Below, in pieces: positions 7,243 to 13,998 of a stretch of DNA of 29,018 nucleotides (its first letter is position 1; each line of letters opens with the position of its first letter). A program made the translations under genes and the position numbers. The DNA is from a virus. The DNA is taken from the IMG/VR virus record IMGVR_UViG_3300013120_000161, positions 1 through 29,018 of that record; one strand, 5' to 3'. A model generated the notes under the pieces. The model searched no databases, was not told where the DNA came from, and saw nothing but the letters and a program-made list of their open reading frames with translations.

Positions 7243-7429
7243 GCTGTGTCCTGGGGCGTTCTTTCATAATGCGCTCTAATTCCAAATCGTCCTCGATTTC
7301 AGTTATGTCCTGGTGTAATAGGTCTATCTTCTGACCGTATGTATCCCACTGATACCGGACTAATTTGATTAGTGATTCCGGGTCAATACAGGAATAGAGG
7401 GGCCAGGACGTTTTCTGATTAGTTACCAC
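7235..7429 (-). CDS. Unknown small acidic/helical protein
   Basis: A 64-residue frame starts at GTG 7429 (AAGG about 9 bases upstream). Residues 20-55 look like a single long helix with charged heptads (DLLHQDITEIEDDLELERIM). It is coupled to the next gene by overlap and follows the short Ser-rich gene at 7519-7650. No family recognised. Confidence 0.55.
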   Translation of the reverse strand: MVTNQKTSWPLYSCIDPESLIKLVRYQWDTYGQKIDLLHQDITEIEDDLELERIMKERPRTQHD

Positions 7430-7518
7430 CAGACCACCCTTATGAGTATCAGTCCAATTAAACAGTTGAGCCCGATGACTGCAATGCTACTAATTGTAGC
7501 AGTTGATGTTAAAAAAAC

Positions 7519-7650
7519 CTACTTCCCTTTCTGGCTTGGTGGTGTTCTGTTAGGAGAGTCTGAACTACTACCACCTCTACCGCCATCCTTGCTATCACTA
7601 CTGCGGTTACTATCCACATTTGACCTGTTTGTATTTGAACCTGCTGGCAT
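7519..7650 (-). CDS. Small Ser/Asn/Gly-rich hydrophilic protein
   Basis: An ATG at 7650 with a near-perfect ribosome site (AAAGGAGGAG, 5 bases away) opens a 43-residue frame ending in TAG at 7519. The product is mostly Ser, Asn, Gly, Asp and Arg and must be disordered. The same frame continues open after the TAG for 31 codons that encode a stretch like a membrane helix (IAVIGLNCLIGLILI) and stop at the next gene. A longer plus-strand frame over this stretch has no comparable start signal and is a shadow. Function unknown. Confidence 0.6.
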   Translation of the reverse strand: MPAGSNTNRSNVDSNRSSDSKDGGRGGSSSDSPNRTPPSQKGK

Positions 7651-7709
7651 TTGTCTCCTCCTTTCAGCATATATTATCTGATACGTTTTCATAACTCTAA
7701 CTCTCTACT

Positions 7710-7834
7710 TCATTGCCTAGATGTCCACCACTGATACATTTCCTCACCAGTCTCAAACCTGTGCTTATAAGGATTCCCTCTTTTGTCTATATTTCCGCCT
7801 CATAAACCGTAGTATGTTTATCTTGGTAATACAT
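7710..7834 (-). pseudogene. Small gene apparently frameshifted by one base
   Basis: ATG at 7834, in TAATG overlap with the VRR-NUC stop and with AAGG upstream, starts MYYQDKHTTVYEAE and stops at once. One frame over, from the same point, the text continues as NIDKRGNPYKHRFETGEEMY and QWWTSRQ up to a TGA at 7710. The total of 125 bases is one short of 42 codons, so one missing base near 7795-7799 (GGCGGAAAT) would join the halves into 41 residues. Either a real frameshift or a sequencing error. Confidence 0.45.
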
Positions 7835-8160
7835 TAACAGACCTTGTCATCATAATCATGGAAATATTCACATTGTTCTCTCCATGCGTTGACTAATTCT
7901 ATTGCCTCATCAAGTGACCTGATAACGTGATAATCTATCCCGTCTGCCTCACACTGTGCTTTGAAGGCTAGTTGGTGCTCAGACAGCTTACCTTTAACTT
8001 TCTTGAACTCTATATAGTGAACCTTGCCGTTGACGTGAACTATCCTGTCAGGAATACCTTTGTAAGCACCTATCCCTTGAAGTATGGGGAAGTTGAATAT
8101 CCCATATACTGCCAGTAAGTCCTTGAACCCTTGCTTTAATCCTGTTTCAGTTGTTTTCAT
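7834..8160 (-). CDS. VRR-NUC domain nuclease
   Basis: This 108-residue protein matches the small stand-alone phage form of the VRR-NUC family of PD-(D/E)xK nucleases. The core is GIPDRI (Asp38) and IEFKK (Glu51, Lys53) followed by GKLSEHQLAF, the expected metal-binding and catalytic residues. Family members cut branched DNA, and in phages they sit with replication and recombination genes, as here. Its ATG overlaps the stop of the DnaC-like gene (ATGA), so the two are coupled. Confidence 0.85.
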   Translation of the reverse strand: MKTTETGLKQGFKDLLAVYGIFNFPILQGIGAYKGIPDRIVHVNGKVHYIEFKKVKGKLSEHQLAFKAQCEADGIDYHVIRSLDEAIELVNAWREQCEYFHDYDDKVC

Positions 8161-8825
8161 TTCCCTCTCCTCGGTCTGTAATCCGGAGCCTGGTTAAGAA
8201 CTATCCGGCTCTTTACCGCATCCCTGAGCCTAGATACTGCCCTGTCTGATAGTTGATTGATATTAAGGTTAGTAGTAACCACCGTCACTAATCCGTACTT
8301 ATAACGATGGTTGATGAGGGCATCAAACTCTTTCCAAGTGTATTCCGTGTTAGTACTCCCCATGCCCACATCATCCAGAATCAGGTAAGGTGTTTCGCAT
8401 AACCTGTCAAATGTAGTATCGTAAGCATCCTTGATGTCACCAAACATGAGCTTTTTAAGGTATCGGATAAGAGAGTCCCATGTGAGGACATTGCCTATTA
8501 TCCCCTGCCTGTACCATTCTATTGACAGAGCTTCGCAAAGATGAGTCTTCCCGCAACCAGTGGTCCCATATACTAAAAGCATGTGCCATGTTGCCTTACC
8601 GGAGGCCAACTGCTTGAAGAGATAAAGGGCCTTCTCTGCGCCTCTAACCGGCTTAAAGTTGACAAAGGTGTTGTCCCAGGTAGATATACCCAGTACCCGG
8701 CGCATTACCTCTCGTGAGTCCTCTTCTGGCTCGTCAGACTCATAAGGTATCAGGGTCTGTGTATCGGTCTGGGGTGAGTACCTTTTTAGAATCTGTCCTA
8801 CGCTTTCCGGCTCGCTTCCCCTCAC
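8157..8825 (-). CDS. DnaC-like helicase loader ATPase
   Basis: The product, 222 residues, is an AAA+ ATPase of the DnaC/IstB type that would load the host replicative helicase at the phage origin. Visible motifs: Walker A GTTGCGKT (87-94), Walker B LILDD (148-152), a sensor I VVTTN and an arginine-finger region RLRDAVKSR. The start is GTG at 8825 with a strong site (AAAGGAGG, 9 bases), placing it 86 bases inside the preceding replication gene. Gene order DnaD-like then DnaC-like is common in phage replication modules. Confidence 0.88.
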   Translation of the reverse strand: MRGSEPESVGQILKRYSPQTDTQTLIPYESDEPEEDSREVMRRVLGISTWDNTFVNFKPVRGAEKALYLFKQLASGKATWHMLLVYGTTGCGKTHLCEALSIEWYRQGIIGNVLTWDSLIRYLKKLMFGDIKDAYDTTFDRLCETPYLILDDVGMGSTNTEYTWKEFDALINHRYKYGLVTVVTTNLNINQLSDRAVSRLRDAVKSRIVLNQAPDYRPRRGK

Positions 8826-9456
8826 TATCTAGTCCTCCTTTTGTCTCCCAGTCCTCTAATATCTTCTCCATATACCTGAGTGGTGACTTGGCCTTGAACG
8901 CCACCGCCTCTTTAATAGCTCTTTCAATCGAGTCTTCGGGGTAAGTGATATAGAAGTCCTTAAACTTCTCATGCTCAATCGGGGTAGTTAAGTCCCTCCC
9001 AGTTTCTTCCTGATATAGTTTGACTAACCTGCCTATCCCCTCATTGTCATTGATGGTAAACTCAGGCGCTCCGGGCGTAGCTCCCGGCTTAGTGGGTAAG
9101 CCTGTTTCCCTTCTCGAATACACGTCCTTGAAGTTGTTGACCAGGTTCTCTATCCATATAATTTTCTGCTGGTAGAGCTCAACGTCTATGGCTTCCAGAC
9201 CGACCAGTGTTTCCATTATGCCCTTCGCGGTATCATCATCTGTCGCCCGGGTACGGGCTTTCAGGAACTCCCAACTTGGGATTGATGAGAAGTCGTAATA
9301 GTGCCCTTCGGTGTAGCAAAGCAACTCCAGGAGCTTAAACCAGAAGCAGTAACCGACAAGACCAAATTTCTGTTCAAGTATATAGACTGTCTTCTTATTG
9401 CTGGCATTGGCATCATGGGGGAAGTAGTCTATCGTTGCTTTTGGCGGTCTAGCCAT
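8740..9456 (-). CDS. DUF4373 / DnaD-like replication protein
   Basis: The first 100 residues, beginning ARPPKATIDYFPHDANASNK with YCFWFKLLELL, match the DUF4373 (Lin1244/Lin1753-like) winged-helix domain of phage replication initiators. Residues about 145-210 (IGRLVKLYQEETGRDLT..., IERAIKEAVAFKAKSPLRYM) are of the DnaD C-terminal helical type that binds DNA and the loader. It probably recognises the phage origin and recruits the DnaC-like ATPase encoded by the overlapping next gene. ATG 9456 has AGGAG 8 bases upstream. No origin iterons were noticed within it. Confidence 0.8.
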   Translation of the reverse strand: MARPPKATIDYFPHDANASNKKTVYILEQKFGLVGYCFWFKLLELLCYTEGHYYDFSSIPSWEFLKARTRATDDDTAKGIMETLVGLEAIDVELYQQKIIWIENLVNNFKDVYSRRETGLPTKPGATPGAPEFTINDNEGIGRLVKLYQEETGRDLTTPIEHEKFKDFYITYPEDSIERAIKEAVAFKAKSPLRYMEKILEDWETKGGLDSEGKRAGKRRTDSKKVLTPDRYTDPDTL

Positions 9457-9510
9457 CTGGTAACTCCTGCCTTATATAAAGGAATTGATGATTCCTAATT
9501 CCACAGGCTT

Positions 9511-10533
9511 TTAATATTCTTCTAGTCCAATCTTCAGGCACTCCAAGATAATGATGTCATACTGCCACTTCTTCAGGTCTTCGGCTGGTACTGATATTCC
9601 CCACGCCTTTTCCTCGTTCATAAACTTGCCCAGGTCAACAGCCGTCTTGCCTGATACTTTTAACAGTTCCCTGATATTGGCTATCTGCTCCGGTGTGACA
9701 GGGGTCAGGTCGGGGCTATCGGTGTTAGGTGGGTTAATGTCCAGTCCTGAATCAGTAGGGGATACTTCCTTTACCTCTCCCTCGATTATCTCGCCGGTGC
9801 CCTTATCAACCGTAATATCAGCCTCAACAGCCTCTTCCCACGTAATTGACGGCATAGGGATACTGAATGCCTTACGCATCGCCATCATTTCCGCCCTCTT
9901 CTCAGCCATCCGGTCAGACTCTTTGACTATGGGGAGATGGGGACTGCCCTTCCGTTCCTCGGCTCTTACCCTGCCCCAACCCACGAAAGGATGAGAAGCA
10001 CCCCTGCGCCATACCTCACAGCGATACAGTAAATCCCCTTCTACGGCATTGCGTTCTTTACGCTCCTGCTCATTAGCTGGTCTACTATCCATGCCGTCAA
10101 ACAATCCAGTCTCTTGAGACTTGCGATACCAGGCGTTGACGGTAGGATACGGTCTGCCCTGGTAGATGGTAAGCTCGTTCATAATGGGGTCGAGCCCATA
10201 ACTCAGGGCAACGGTGGCTAACATAGCCTTCTCTTCAGGCTTCAAAGCCTGGGGGAATCGAGCCATTTCAATACGCTGCATCATCCCCGGTTCACCAAGT
10301 TTAGTCAGTGCTACAGAATCCATACTTATTTCCCTCCTTGTTTGCTTAAGATTTTCTGGTCTTTTTTTTCTCAGTCCTTCATGGGACTCATTCTCGCTAC
10401 ATACTAGGTAGTCCTTGTGGGCGTCCATGTCGTATCGGAGAGCCAGTTTACCCCCGCACTCAGCACACCTTGAGTGCAACCTAAGTACCTTGCAGGAGTC
10501 CTCTAACTCTTTATCGATAGGATAGTAAGCCAT
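9511..10533 (-). CDS. RecT/Bet-like single-strand annealing protein with zinc-knuckle extension
   Basis: Residues from about 71 on resemble RecT/Redbeta (Bet) annealing proteins: LSYGLDPIMNELTIYQGRPY, a GLFDGMD segment, YRCEVWRRG..HPFVGWGRV and KRAEMMAMRKAFSI. Such proteins anneal single strands in phage recombination. The first 70 residues hold CAEC (23, 26), Cys45 and His51, a likely zinc knuckle, and read into the annealing domain through an eight-adenine run. Two starts are plausible: ATG 10533, overlapping the previous stop (TGATG) with AAAGGA; and ATG 10323 with the much better AAGGAGGG, giving the annealing domain alone. The C-terminal 60 residues form a separate helical domain. Confidence 0.75.
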   Translation of the reverse strand: MAYYPIDKELEDSCKVLRLHSRCAECGGKLALRYDMDAHKDYLVCSENESHEGLRKKRPENLKQTRREISMDSVALTKLGEPGMMQRIEMARFPQALKPEEKAMLATVALSYGLDPIMNELTIYQGRPYPTVNAWYRKSQETGLFDGMDSRPANEQERKERNAVEGDLLYRCEVWRRGASHPFVGWGRVRAEERKGSPHLPIVKESDRMAEKRAEMMAMRKAFSIPMPSITWEEAVEADITVDKGTGEIIEGEVKEVSPTDSGLDINPPNTDSPDLTPVTPEQIANIRELLKVSGKTAVDLGKFMNEEKAWGISVPAEDLKKWQYDIIILECLKIGLEEY

Positions 10534-11183
10534 CAGTCCTTTACAGCCTCCACTACTAATGTTTTCTCTTCCCAAATCTTGATACCGGGGATACTCACAA
10601 TACCAGCCTTGACCAACTTTGTGACATAACCTGAGTTGATAACCTTGCACTCATCGGGTACTTTAGAAAAGTCCTCGACTTCCCACTTCCTCACCTTCCG
10701 GGTATTGCTCTCCCCTAAATCGGTTACTTCCCGTTGGTCGGCTATTGCCGGCATCGGCTCGGGAACATACTTAGATGCTTCTCCATTGAGTCTAGCCCTT
10801 CGTTCAGCTATCTCCTTCTCCTGTCTTGCCAAGTCCTCAGCCTCTCTACGAATCCTCTCCTGCTCTTGATTGAAGACCAATACCTTCTGCCTCATAATGC
10901 CGTCAGCCTTAGATAGAGGGTCAGTGAGTTCCTTGAAGGCGTTATTGATGGTATCGGTGTATTCCTTTAAGGGAGTAAGGTACTCTATTCTCAGGTCGGC
11001 AATAGACTTCTTGAGTTTGGCTAACATACTGAGGTCATTGGTGGCGAACTCCCGGTCTTCTACTGTGGCTATTTCTGCCTTCTCAGCAGATGAAACAAAT
11101 GATTCGACCTCAGCTTTGAGTGCCACATAAGCGGAGTTCTCAACTGGGTCTACCCTTACTATAGCCGTTCTCTCTTCAGCCAT
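10533..11183 (-). CDS. Coiled-coil protein of the recombination module
   Basis: The 216 residues consist of a long helical region (about 15-140) with a Glu/Arg/Ala coiled coil (QEQERIRREAEDLARQEKEI) and a C-terminal globular part with KWEVEDFSKVPDECK and VSIPGIKIWEEKTL. That architecture is frequent in phage proteins encoded just before Redbeta/RecT genes; their function is not established, but they are thought to aid recombination or replication. ATG 11183 has AGGAGGGAGAGG upstream, and the stop overlaps the next ATG. Confidence 0.7.
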   Translation of the reverse strand: MAEERTAIVRVDPVENSAYVALKAEVESFVSSAEKAEIATVEDREFATNDLSMLAKLKKSIADLRIEYLTPLKEYTDTINNAFKELTDPLSKADGIMRQKVLVFNQEQERIRREAEDLARQEKEIAERRARLNGEASKYVPEPMPAIADQREVTDLGESNTRKVRKWEVEDFSKVPDECKVINSGYVTKLVKAGIVSIPGIKIWEEKTLVVEAVKD

Positions 11184-11197
11184 CCTCTCCCTCCTGG

Positions 11198-11518
11198 TTA
11201 TTTACTTGTTACCGGTTCTGGTTTTCTTAGTTCCTGAGGCGGGGGATCAAAGAGGTCAATCCTGTCGATAGGGAAGTGGTCTTTGCGCCAGAAGCGGGTC
11301 TTGTTCAAGCACACCGGACACTCGATGAAGTAGTAGTAACCTTTTATCTCAGTGTCCTCGTTTATCTGACCGAAAGTGATCATGTATTTTTGGCCAGCAC
11401 CGTATTCCGGGTCTGACTGAATCTTCCAGTTCTCGACAGCCTTGACGTCACCCTTGCCGTCAGGTATAAAAGTAAACCTGTCTGACTCTATCCCGCAGAA
11501 AAAGCAGTTAAATACCAT
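11198..11518 (-). CDS. Putative zinc-binding protein, unknown
   Basis: The product has 106 residues with CFFC (Cys5, Cys8) at the N terminus and CPVC (Cys67, Cys70) in the middle, which together could make one zinc site across an inserted beta-rich segment (YMITFGQ, GYYYFIE). The C-terminal tail is Pro-rich. Early operon, 14 bases before the coiled-coil gene. The ribosome site is modest. No family recognised. Confidence 0.6.
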   Translation of the reverse strand: MVFNCFFCGIESDRFTFIPDGKGDVKAVENWKIQSDPEYGAGQKYMITFGQINEDTEIKGYYYFIECPVCLNKTRFWRKDHFPIDRIDLFDPPPQELRKPEPVTSK

Positions 11519-11524
11519 CTTCTC

Positions 11525-11716
11525 TTACCTCCCTGTTACTTGGTCGTTTATGGCTATGTAGAGTTTTAGCATTTGCTGTTTATCTAGTTCGATGTGCTTC
11601 TCTAAAGGCTCTCTACCTTCAATGGGTACAACCTTGTTTATCAGGTGTACTCCGTTGGCCCCTACCATAGCCACCATTTCCTCAAACGGTGTAGCTTTAA
11701 GAATCAGTTTTGGCAT
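11525..11716 (-). CDS. Unknown small early protein
   Basis: I choose ATG 11716 because AAGGAGGG stands 5 bases before it; the longer frame upstream lies over the previous gene. The 63-residue product (PKLILKATPFEEMVAMVGAN...) looks like a compact alpha/beta domain with a charged C-terminal helix. It overlaps the preceding zinc-protein gene by 20 bases. No family recognised. Confidence 0.6.
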   Translation of the reverse strand: MPKLILKATPFEEMVAMVGANGVHLINKVVPIEGREPLEKHIELDKQQMLKLYIAINDQVTGR

Positions 11717-11915
11717 TTCTCCCTCCTTCCTTGTTGCTCTCCACTCTGGAGATACAGGCCCCGGCGTCATCGCAGATAGGGAACTCAACATCACCTTTAC
11801 CACCTATGTAGTAGTGCCCAACGTGATTGACATCAGTCCCCTTGTAACCGCAGTAGCCACACTGACGAATGGTGGTTGATGTTTGCCTAGTTTCTGTCTT
11901 AGTCTGTGTAACCAT
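11697..11915 (-). CDS. Putative zinc-finger protein with odd Thr-rich N terminus
   Basis: Of 72 residues, the part from 17 on has CGYC (19, 22), His31, His34, Cys48 and Cys54, enough for a zinc-binding domain. The first 15 residues (MVTQTKTETRQTSTT) are encoded by a 42-bp sequence that recurs in circularly permuted form at 25522-25563 and may have been acquired later. The ribosome site AAGGAG lies 9 bases upstream of the ATG. Family unknown. Confidence 0.6.
   Translation of the reverse strand: MVTQTKTETRQTSTTIRQCGYCGYKGTDVNHVGHYYIGGKGDVEFPICDDAGACISRVESNKEGGRNAKTDS
11872..11913. repeat. 42-bp repeat, copy 1
   Basis: A 32-base block (11872-11903, beginning GTGGTTGATGTTTGC) followed by CTGTGTAACC. 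The same two blocks occur in the opposite order at 25522-25563, both on the same strand. Here the sequence encodes the N terminus of a zinc protein on the minus strand. Confidence 0.85.
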
Positions 11916-12153
11916 TGACTCTTACTCCTTTATAGATGTCCTTTTCCCGCCCTTCACCCTTACAATCAATACTCCCTCCTTGTATTTGATTGATTTGCAA
12001 CTTACACAGCTTCATCAGTGCCTCGTTGCCGCGCGGTTTTTCCTTTCTATTAATTTTTATGTTTTCGCTCAAAGCTGCTTGCTGCCTCATTAGTTCAGAT
12101 AGTGGCATTGCCCTCGGTCTGCCGCGCCCTCTTTTCTCATTACTGTTATTCAT
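11899..12153 (-). CDS. AT-hook-like basic protein
   Basis: The 84-residue protein starts with KRGRGRPRAMPLSELMRQ; RGRPR is the AT-hook core that binds the minor groove of AT-rich DNA, although a single short hook is weak evidence. The rest is basic and Gln/Lys-rich with no clear fold. It overlaps the next gene by 17 bases. A DNA-binding accessory role is plausible; alternatively the motif is chance. Confidence 0.5.
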   Translation of the reverse strand: MNNSNEKRGRGRPRAMPLSELMRQQAALSENIKINRKEKPRGNEALMKLCKLQINQIQGGSIDCKGEGREKDIYKGVRVNGYTD

Positions 12154-12164
12154 AATTCCCCGGC

Positions 12165-12503
12165 TTACCTTAATAGCATCACCATCTGGTGAGGGTTTAG
12201 TATTCCCTTTGATGCTAATTTGAAATCCCTGCGCCTGTAAGCATCATTGACCAGACGGGACCGTAATCCATCCATATATTCCTGGGCTTCCTCTATGCTG
12301 TCGGCAATGTAGTAGCCGTAGGGAGGGTTCACAGAAGATGCTACCGGTATCCCCTTGGCAATAAGCTCTCTTATTACCTGCCTGATGAGTCGGTCATCTC
12401 GAAAACCCAGACGCTTGGCTAACTCTCTGCCGGTGATGGCGTTTACCTTACCGTGCTTGAGTAGGCAGCGCACTTCTAATTTAAGATGGCCGTTTGAGTT
12501 CAT
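12165..12503 (-). CDS. Winged-helix DNA-binding protein
   Basis: The 112 residues show a winged helix-turn-helix: a first helix (LEVRCLLKHGK), ITGRELAKRLGFRDDRLIRQ as the recognition unit, then ELIAKGIPVASSV and PPYGYYI as the wing, and a C-terminal helix (EYMDGLRSRLVNDAYRRRDF). This type is frequent in early phage operons near the repressor genes. It may act as regulator or replication accessory. It follows directly on the stop of the 72-residue gene (TAGATG). Confidence 0.7.
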   Translation of the reverse strand: MNSNGHLKLEVRCLLKHGKVNAITGRELAKRLGFRDDRLIRQVIRELIAKGIPVASSVNPPYGYYIADSIEEAQEYMDGLRSRLVNDAYRRRDFKLASKGILNPHQMVMLLR

Positions 12504-12722
12504 CTATTGCCACCTCGTTAATTCCATCTGGCAATCATTGATAATGCCATCCAGTTGTGCTTGGGTTCTGATTTTCTTGGGGTTGATACGAACCTCTGTC
12601 AACTTGTCTGTCTCACGGATGAATAGCCTAGCCCCTTTGTGTGGGCGAACTTTACAAGGGATAGAACCAGCAGCCTCAACTAATTCAGCCTCTATCCTCT
12701 TGCAGTCAACTTCTGGTTTCAT
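12504..12722 (-). CDS. Unknown small early protein
   Basis: The product has 72 residues, with a good ribosome site (GGGGGAGAG). The N-terminal half is helical, then a beta-rich piece (KVRPHKGARLFIRETDKLTEV), then a helix. The gene overlaps the end of the Cro-like gene by 17 bases. No family recognised. Confidence 0.55.
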   Translation of the reverse strand: MKPEVDCKRIEAELVEAAGSIPCKVRPHKGARLFIRETDKLTEVRINPKKIRTQAQLDGIINDCQMELTRWQ

Positions 12723-13053
12723 TTCTCTCCCCCTTTTTTGACCCTGACTTATTGACCCTTAGCAAACCCCTTACTTTCGCCACCAAACCCCTTTCTCTGC
12801 CATTCTGTGGCTTCTCAGGGCGGTCTGTGTTGATACCACTGGTGGCGCTTATGTTACTTTCTGTATCATCTTTGGGCAAAAAAATATCCAACTCGGGGAA
12901 GGCTCTGTGAGCACGTACCAGAAACTTGTCACTGACCTGTAATTTGCCATGCTTTATCTTTTGCCAACTCACCCGGTGGATACCTAATTCTTCCGCAAAT
13001 GCCTTGTCGGTCTTGTCACCCTGTAACTCAACTAGCTTTGTAACTATGCACAT
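12706..13053 (-). CDS. Cro-like HTH regulator, probably leaderless
   Basis: Starting at ATG 13053 the protein has 115 residues; residues 1-50 form a helix-turn-helix (KAFAEELGIHRVSWQKIKHG) followed by a long hydrophilic basic tail (about 50 residues). It is divergent from the CI-like gene and first in the early operon, the usual place of Cro. I choose 13053 over an upstream ATG at 13071 because the latter lies within the promoter spacer. The -10 TACTTT ends 7 bases before this ATG, so the mRNA should begin at the start codon itself. Confidence 0.75.
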   Translation of the reverse strand: MCIVTKLVELQGDKTDKAFAEELGIHRVSWQKIKHGKLQVSDKFLVRAHRAFPELDIFLPKDDTESNISATSGINTDRPEKPQNGRERGLVAKVRGLLRVNKSGSKKGERNETRS

Positions 13054-13059
13054 GCTAAC

Positions 13060-13088
13060 AAAGTAGCACATAAGTTACACTTTGTCAA
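13060..13088 (-). promoter_or_regulatory. Early leftward promoter
   Basis: On the minus strand TTGACA (13088-13083), a 17-base spacer and TACTTT (13065-13060, a 3/6 match). The predicted transcription start falls on the A of the ATG at 13053. An operator-like inverted repeat occupies the spacer. Confidence 0.65.
13062..13079. promoter_or_regulatory. Operator O2 overlapping the early promoter
   Basis: AGTAGCACATAAGTTACA is an imperfect version of the perfect operator O1 (13146-13163): same 18-bp length, same 7-4-7 spacing, with three mismatches to the consensus TGTAGCA-N4-TGCTACA. It covers the spacer and part of the -10, so bound repressor would block the early operon. Confidence 0.65.
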
Positions 13089-13137
13089 TACCTTTTGAAA
13101 AATATTTTTAGGAAGCATAAATAAGGCGTTTTCCTTA

Positions 13138-13165
13138 TTGACATTTGTAGCATAAGTGCTACACT
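13138..13165 (+). promoter_or_regulatory. Repressor promoter
   Basis: TTGACA (13138-13143), 16-base spacer, TACACT (13160-13165). It points at the CI-like gene 35 bases further on. Operator O1 covers the spacer and most of the -10, which suggests that the repressor, or the Cro-like protein, can shut this promoter. Confidence 0.65.
13146..13163. promoter_or_regulatory. Operator O1, perfect inverted repeat
   Basis: TGTAGCA-TAAG-TGCTACA, 18 bp with perfect 7-bp arms, centred in the repressor promoter. Together with O2, 84 bp away, it forms the switch region between the CI-like and Cro-like genes. Confidence 0.75.
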
Positions 13166-13199
13166 TAGAAGGAAGGGTTTCTTTTTCTAATGGGAGAGG

Positions 13200-13829
13200 A
13201 TGATGAATTGGGGTATTCATGTAAAGAAGTTAAGGAAAGACCAGCGATTGACTCAATGTGAGTTAGCCAGCAAGTCAGGTCTTACCCGGTCTCATATATG
13301 TGCAATCGAAATGGGGAGGGTTAAGAGTGTCAAAAGGGAAACACTGGCCAAACTTGCCAGGGGTCTAGGAATAAGTCTGGATTATTTAACCAAAGAGGTT
13401 TATGGTCTTCCATCTGAGAGCTTATCAACAGAAACCCCAGAGCAAGTTCTGGAGCACCTAAAGATGGTTCAGGCGGTTAGCATACCAGTTTACAAAGATT
13501 TCCCATTCCATGCTGGTGAACCAGTGGACCCGGACTACTATATCTATCTGCCAAGACAGGAAGTCTCAGGTAAGAATATAGAGGCTTATGTCGTAGAAGG
13601 AAAGTGTCTGGAGCCGGCTTTACAAGACCGTGATATTATTGTTCTGGACCGGGACGCGGAAGTTAAGGTAGGAGATATAGTAGCCTGTGCAACTGAAGAT
13701 GGTTTTATAGTGGGCAAACTCCGTAAGATTGAAGATGTGTTGTGGGTTGCCAACGGTCATACAAGCATTAAATATCAGGATTGCACTCATGCGGCTCCGG
13801 TCATCTGGGTAAACAGGCGGTTGAAATGA
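13200..13829 (+). CDS. CI-like repressor with degenerate S24 domain
   Basis: The 209-residue product has an N-terminal helix-turn-helix (residues 7-63, LTQCELASKSGLTRSHICAI) and a C-terminal LexA/S24-like domain from about 90. In S24 proteins a Ser in a GDSMEP-type motif and a downstream Lys do self-cleavage. Here the motif reads EGKCLEP, so Ser is Cys136, and the usual Lys position in FIVGKLRKI appears to be Gly172 (Lys173 is next to it). The Ala105-Gly106 pair typical of the cleavage site is kept. It should repress both promoters to hold lysogeny. GGGAGAGG precedes two tandem ATGs; the second (13203) has the better spacing. Confidence 0.85.
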   Translation: MMNWGIHVKKLRKDQRLTQCELASKSGLTRSHICAIEMGRVKSVKRETLAKLARGLGISLDYLTKEVYGLPSESLSTETPEQVLEHLKMVQAVSIPVYKDFPFHAGEPVDPDYYIYLPRQEVSGKNIEAYVVEGKCLEPALQDRDIIVLDRDAEVKVGDIVACATEDGFIVGKLRKIEDVLWVANGHTSIKYQDCTHAAPVIWVNRRLK

Positions 13830-13987
13830 AGGCAATACCTGATGGCATTATAGAGTGGATATTTCTCGGGTTAGCCTACCTCTTAACTTATCTGCTCTAC
13901 AAAAAGAGACATCAGGAATTTGAATTACCAGAGAAGATATACTTGGGGATAGCCTGCATTATCATATTTATACTTTGTATCTTTTAG
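13826..13987 (+). CDS. Small two-helix membrane protein of the lysogeny operon
   Basis: ATG 13826 overlaps the repressor stop (ATGA), so translation is coupled. The 53 residues contain two hydrophobic helices (IIEWIFLGLAYLLTYLLY and IYLGIACIIIFILCIF) joined by a short charged loop (KKRHQEFELPEK). Being co-expressed with the repressor, it should be made in the lysogen; superinfection exclusion is a reasonable guess for such genes, but there is no specific motif. Confidence 0.65.
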   Translation: MKAIPDGIIEWIFLGLAYLLTYLLYKKRHQEFELPEKIYLGIACIIIFILCIF

Positions 13988-13998
13988 AGAAGGAAAAG

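Noticed and set aside
7442-7681. 79-codon plus-strand frame rich in Leu/Pro
   Set aside because: It is the antisense of the small Ser-rich gene and its downstream frame; it has no ribosome site and the composition is that of a shadow.
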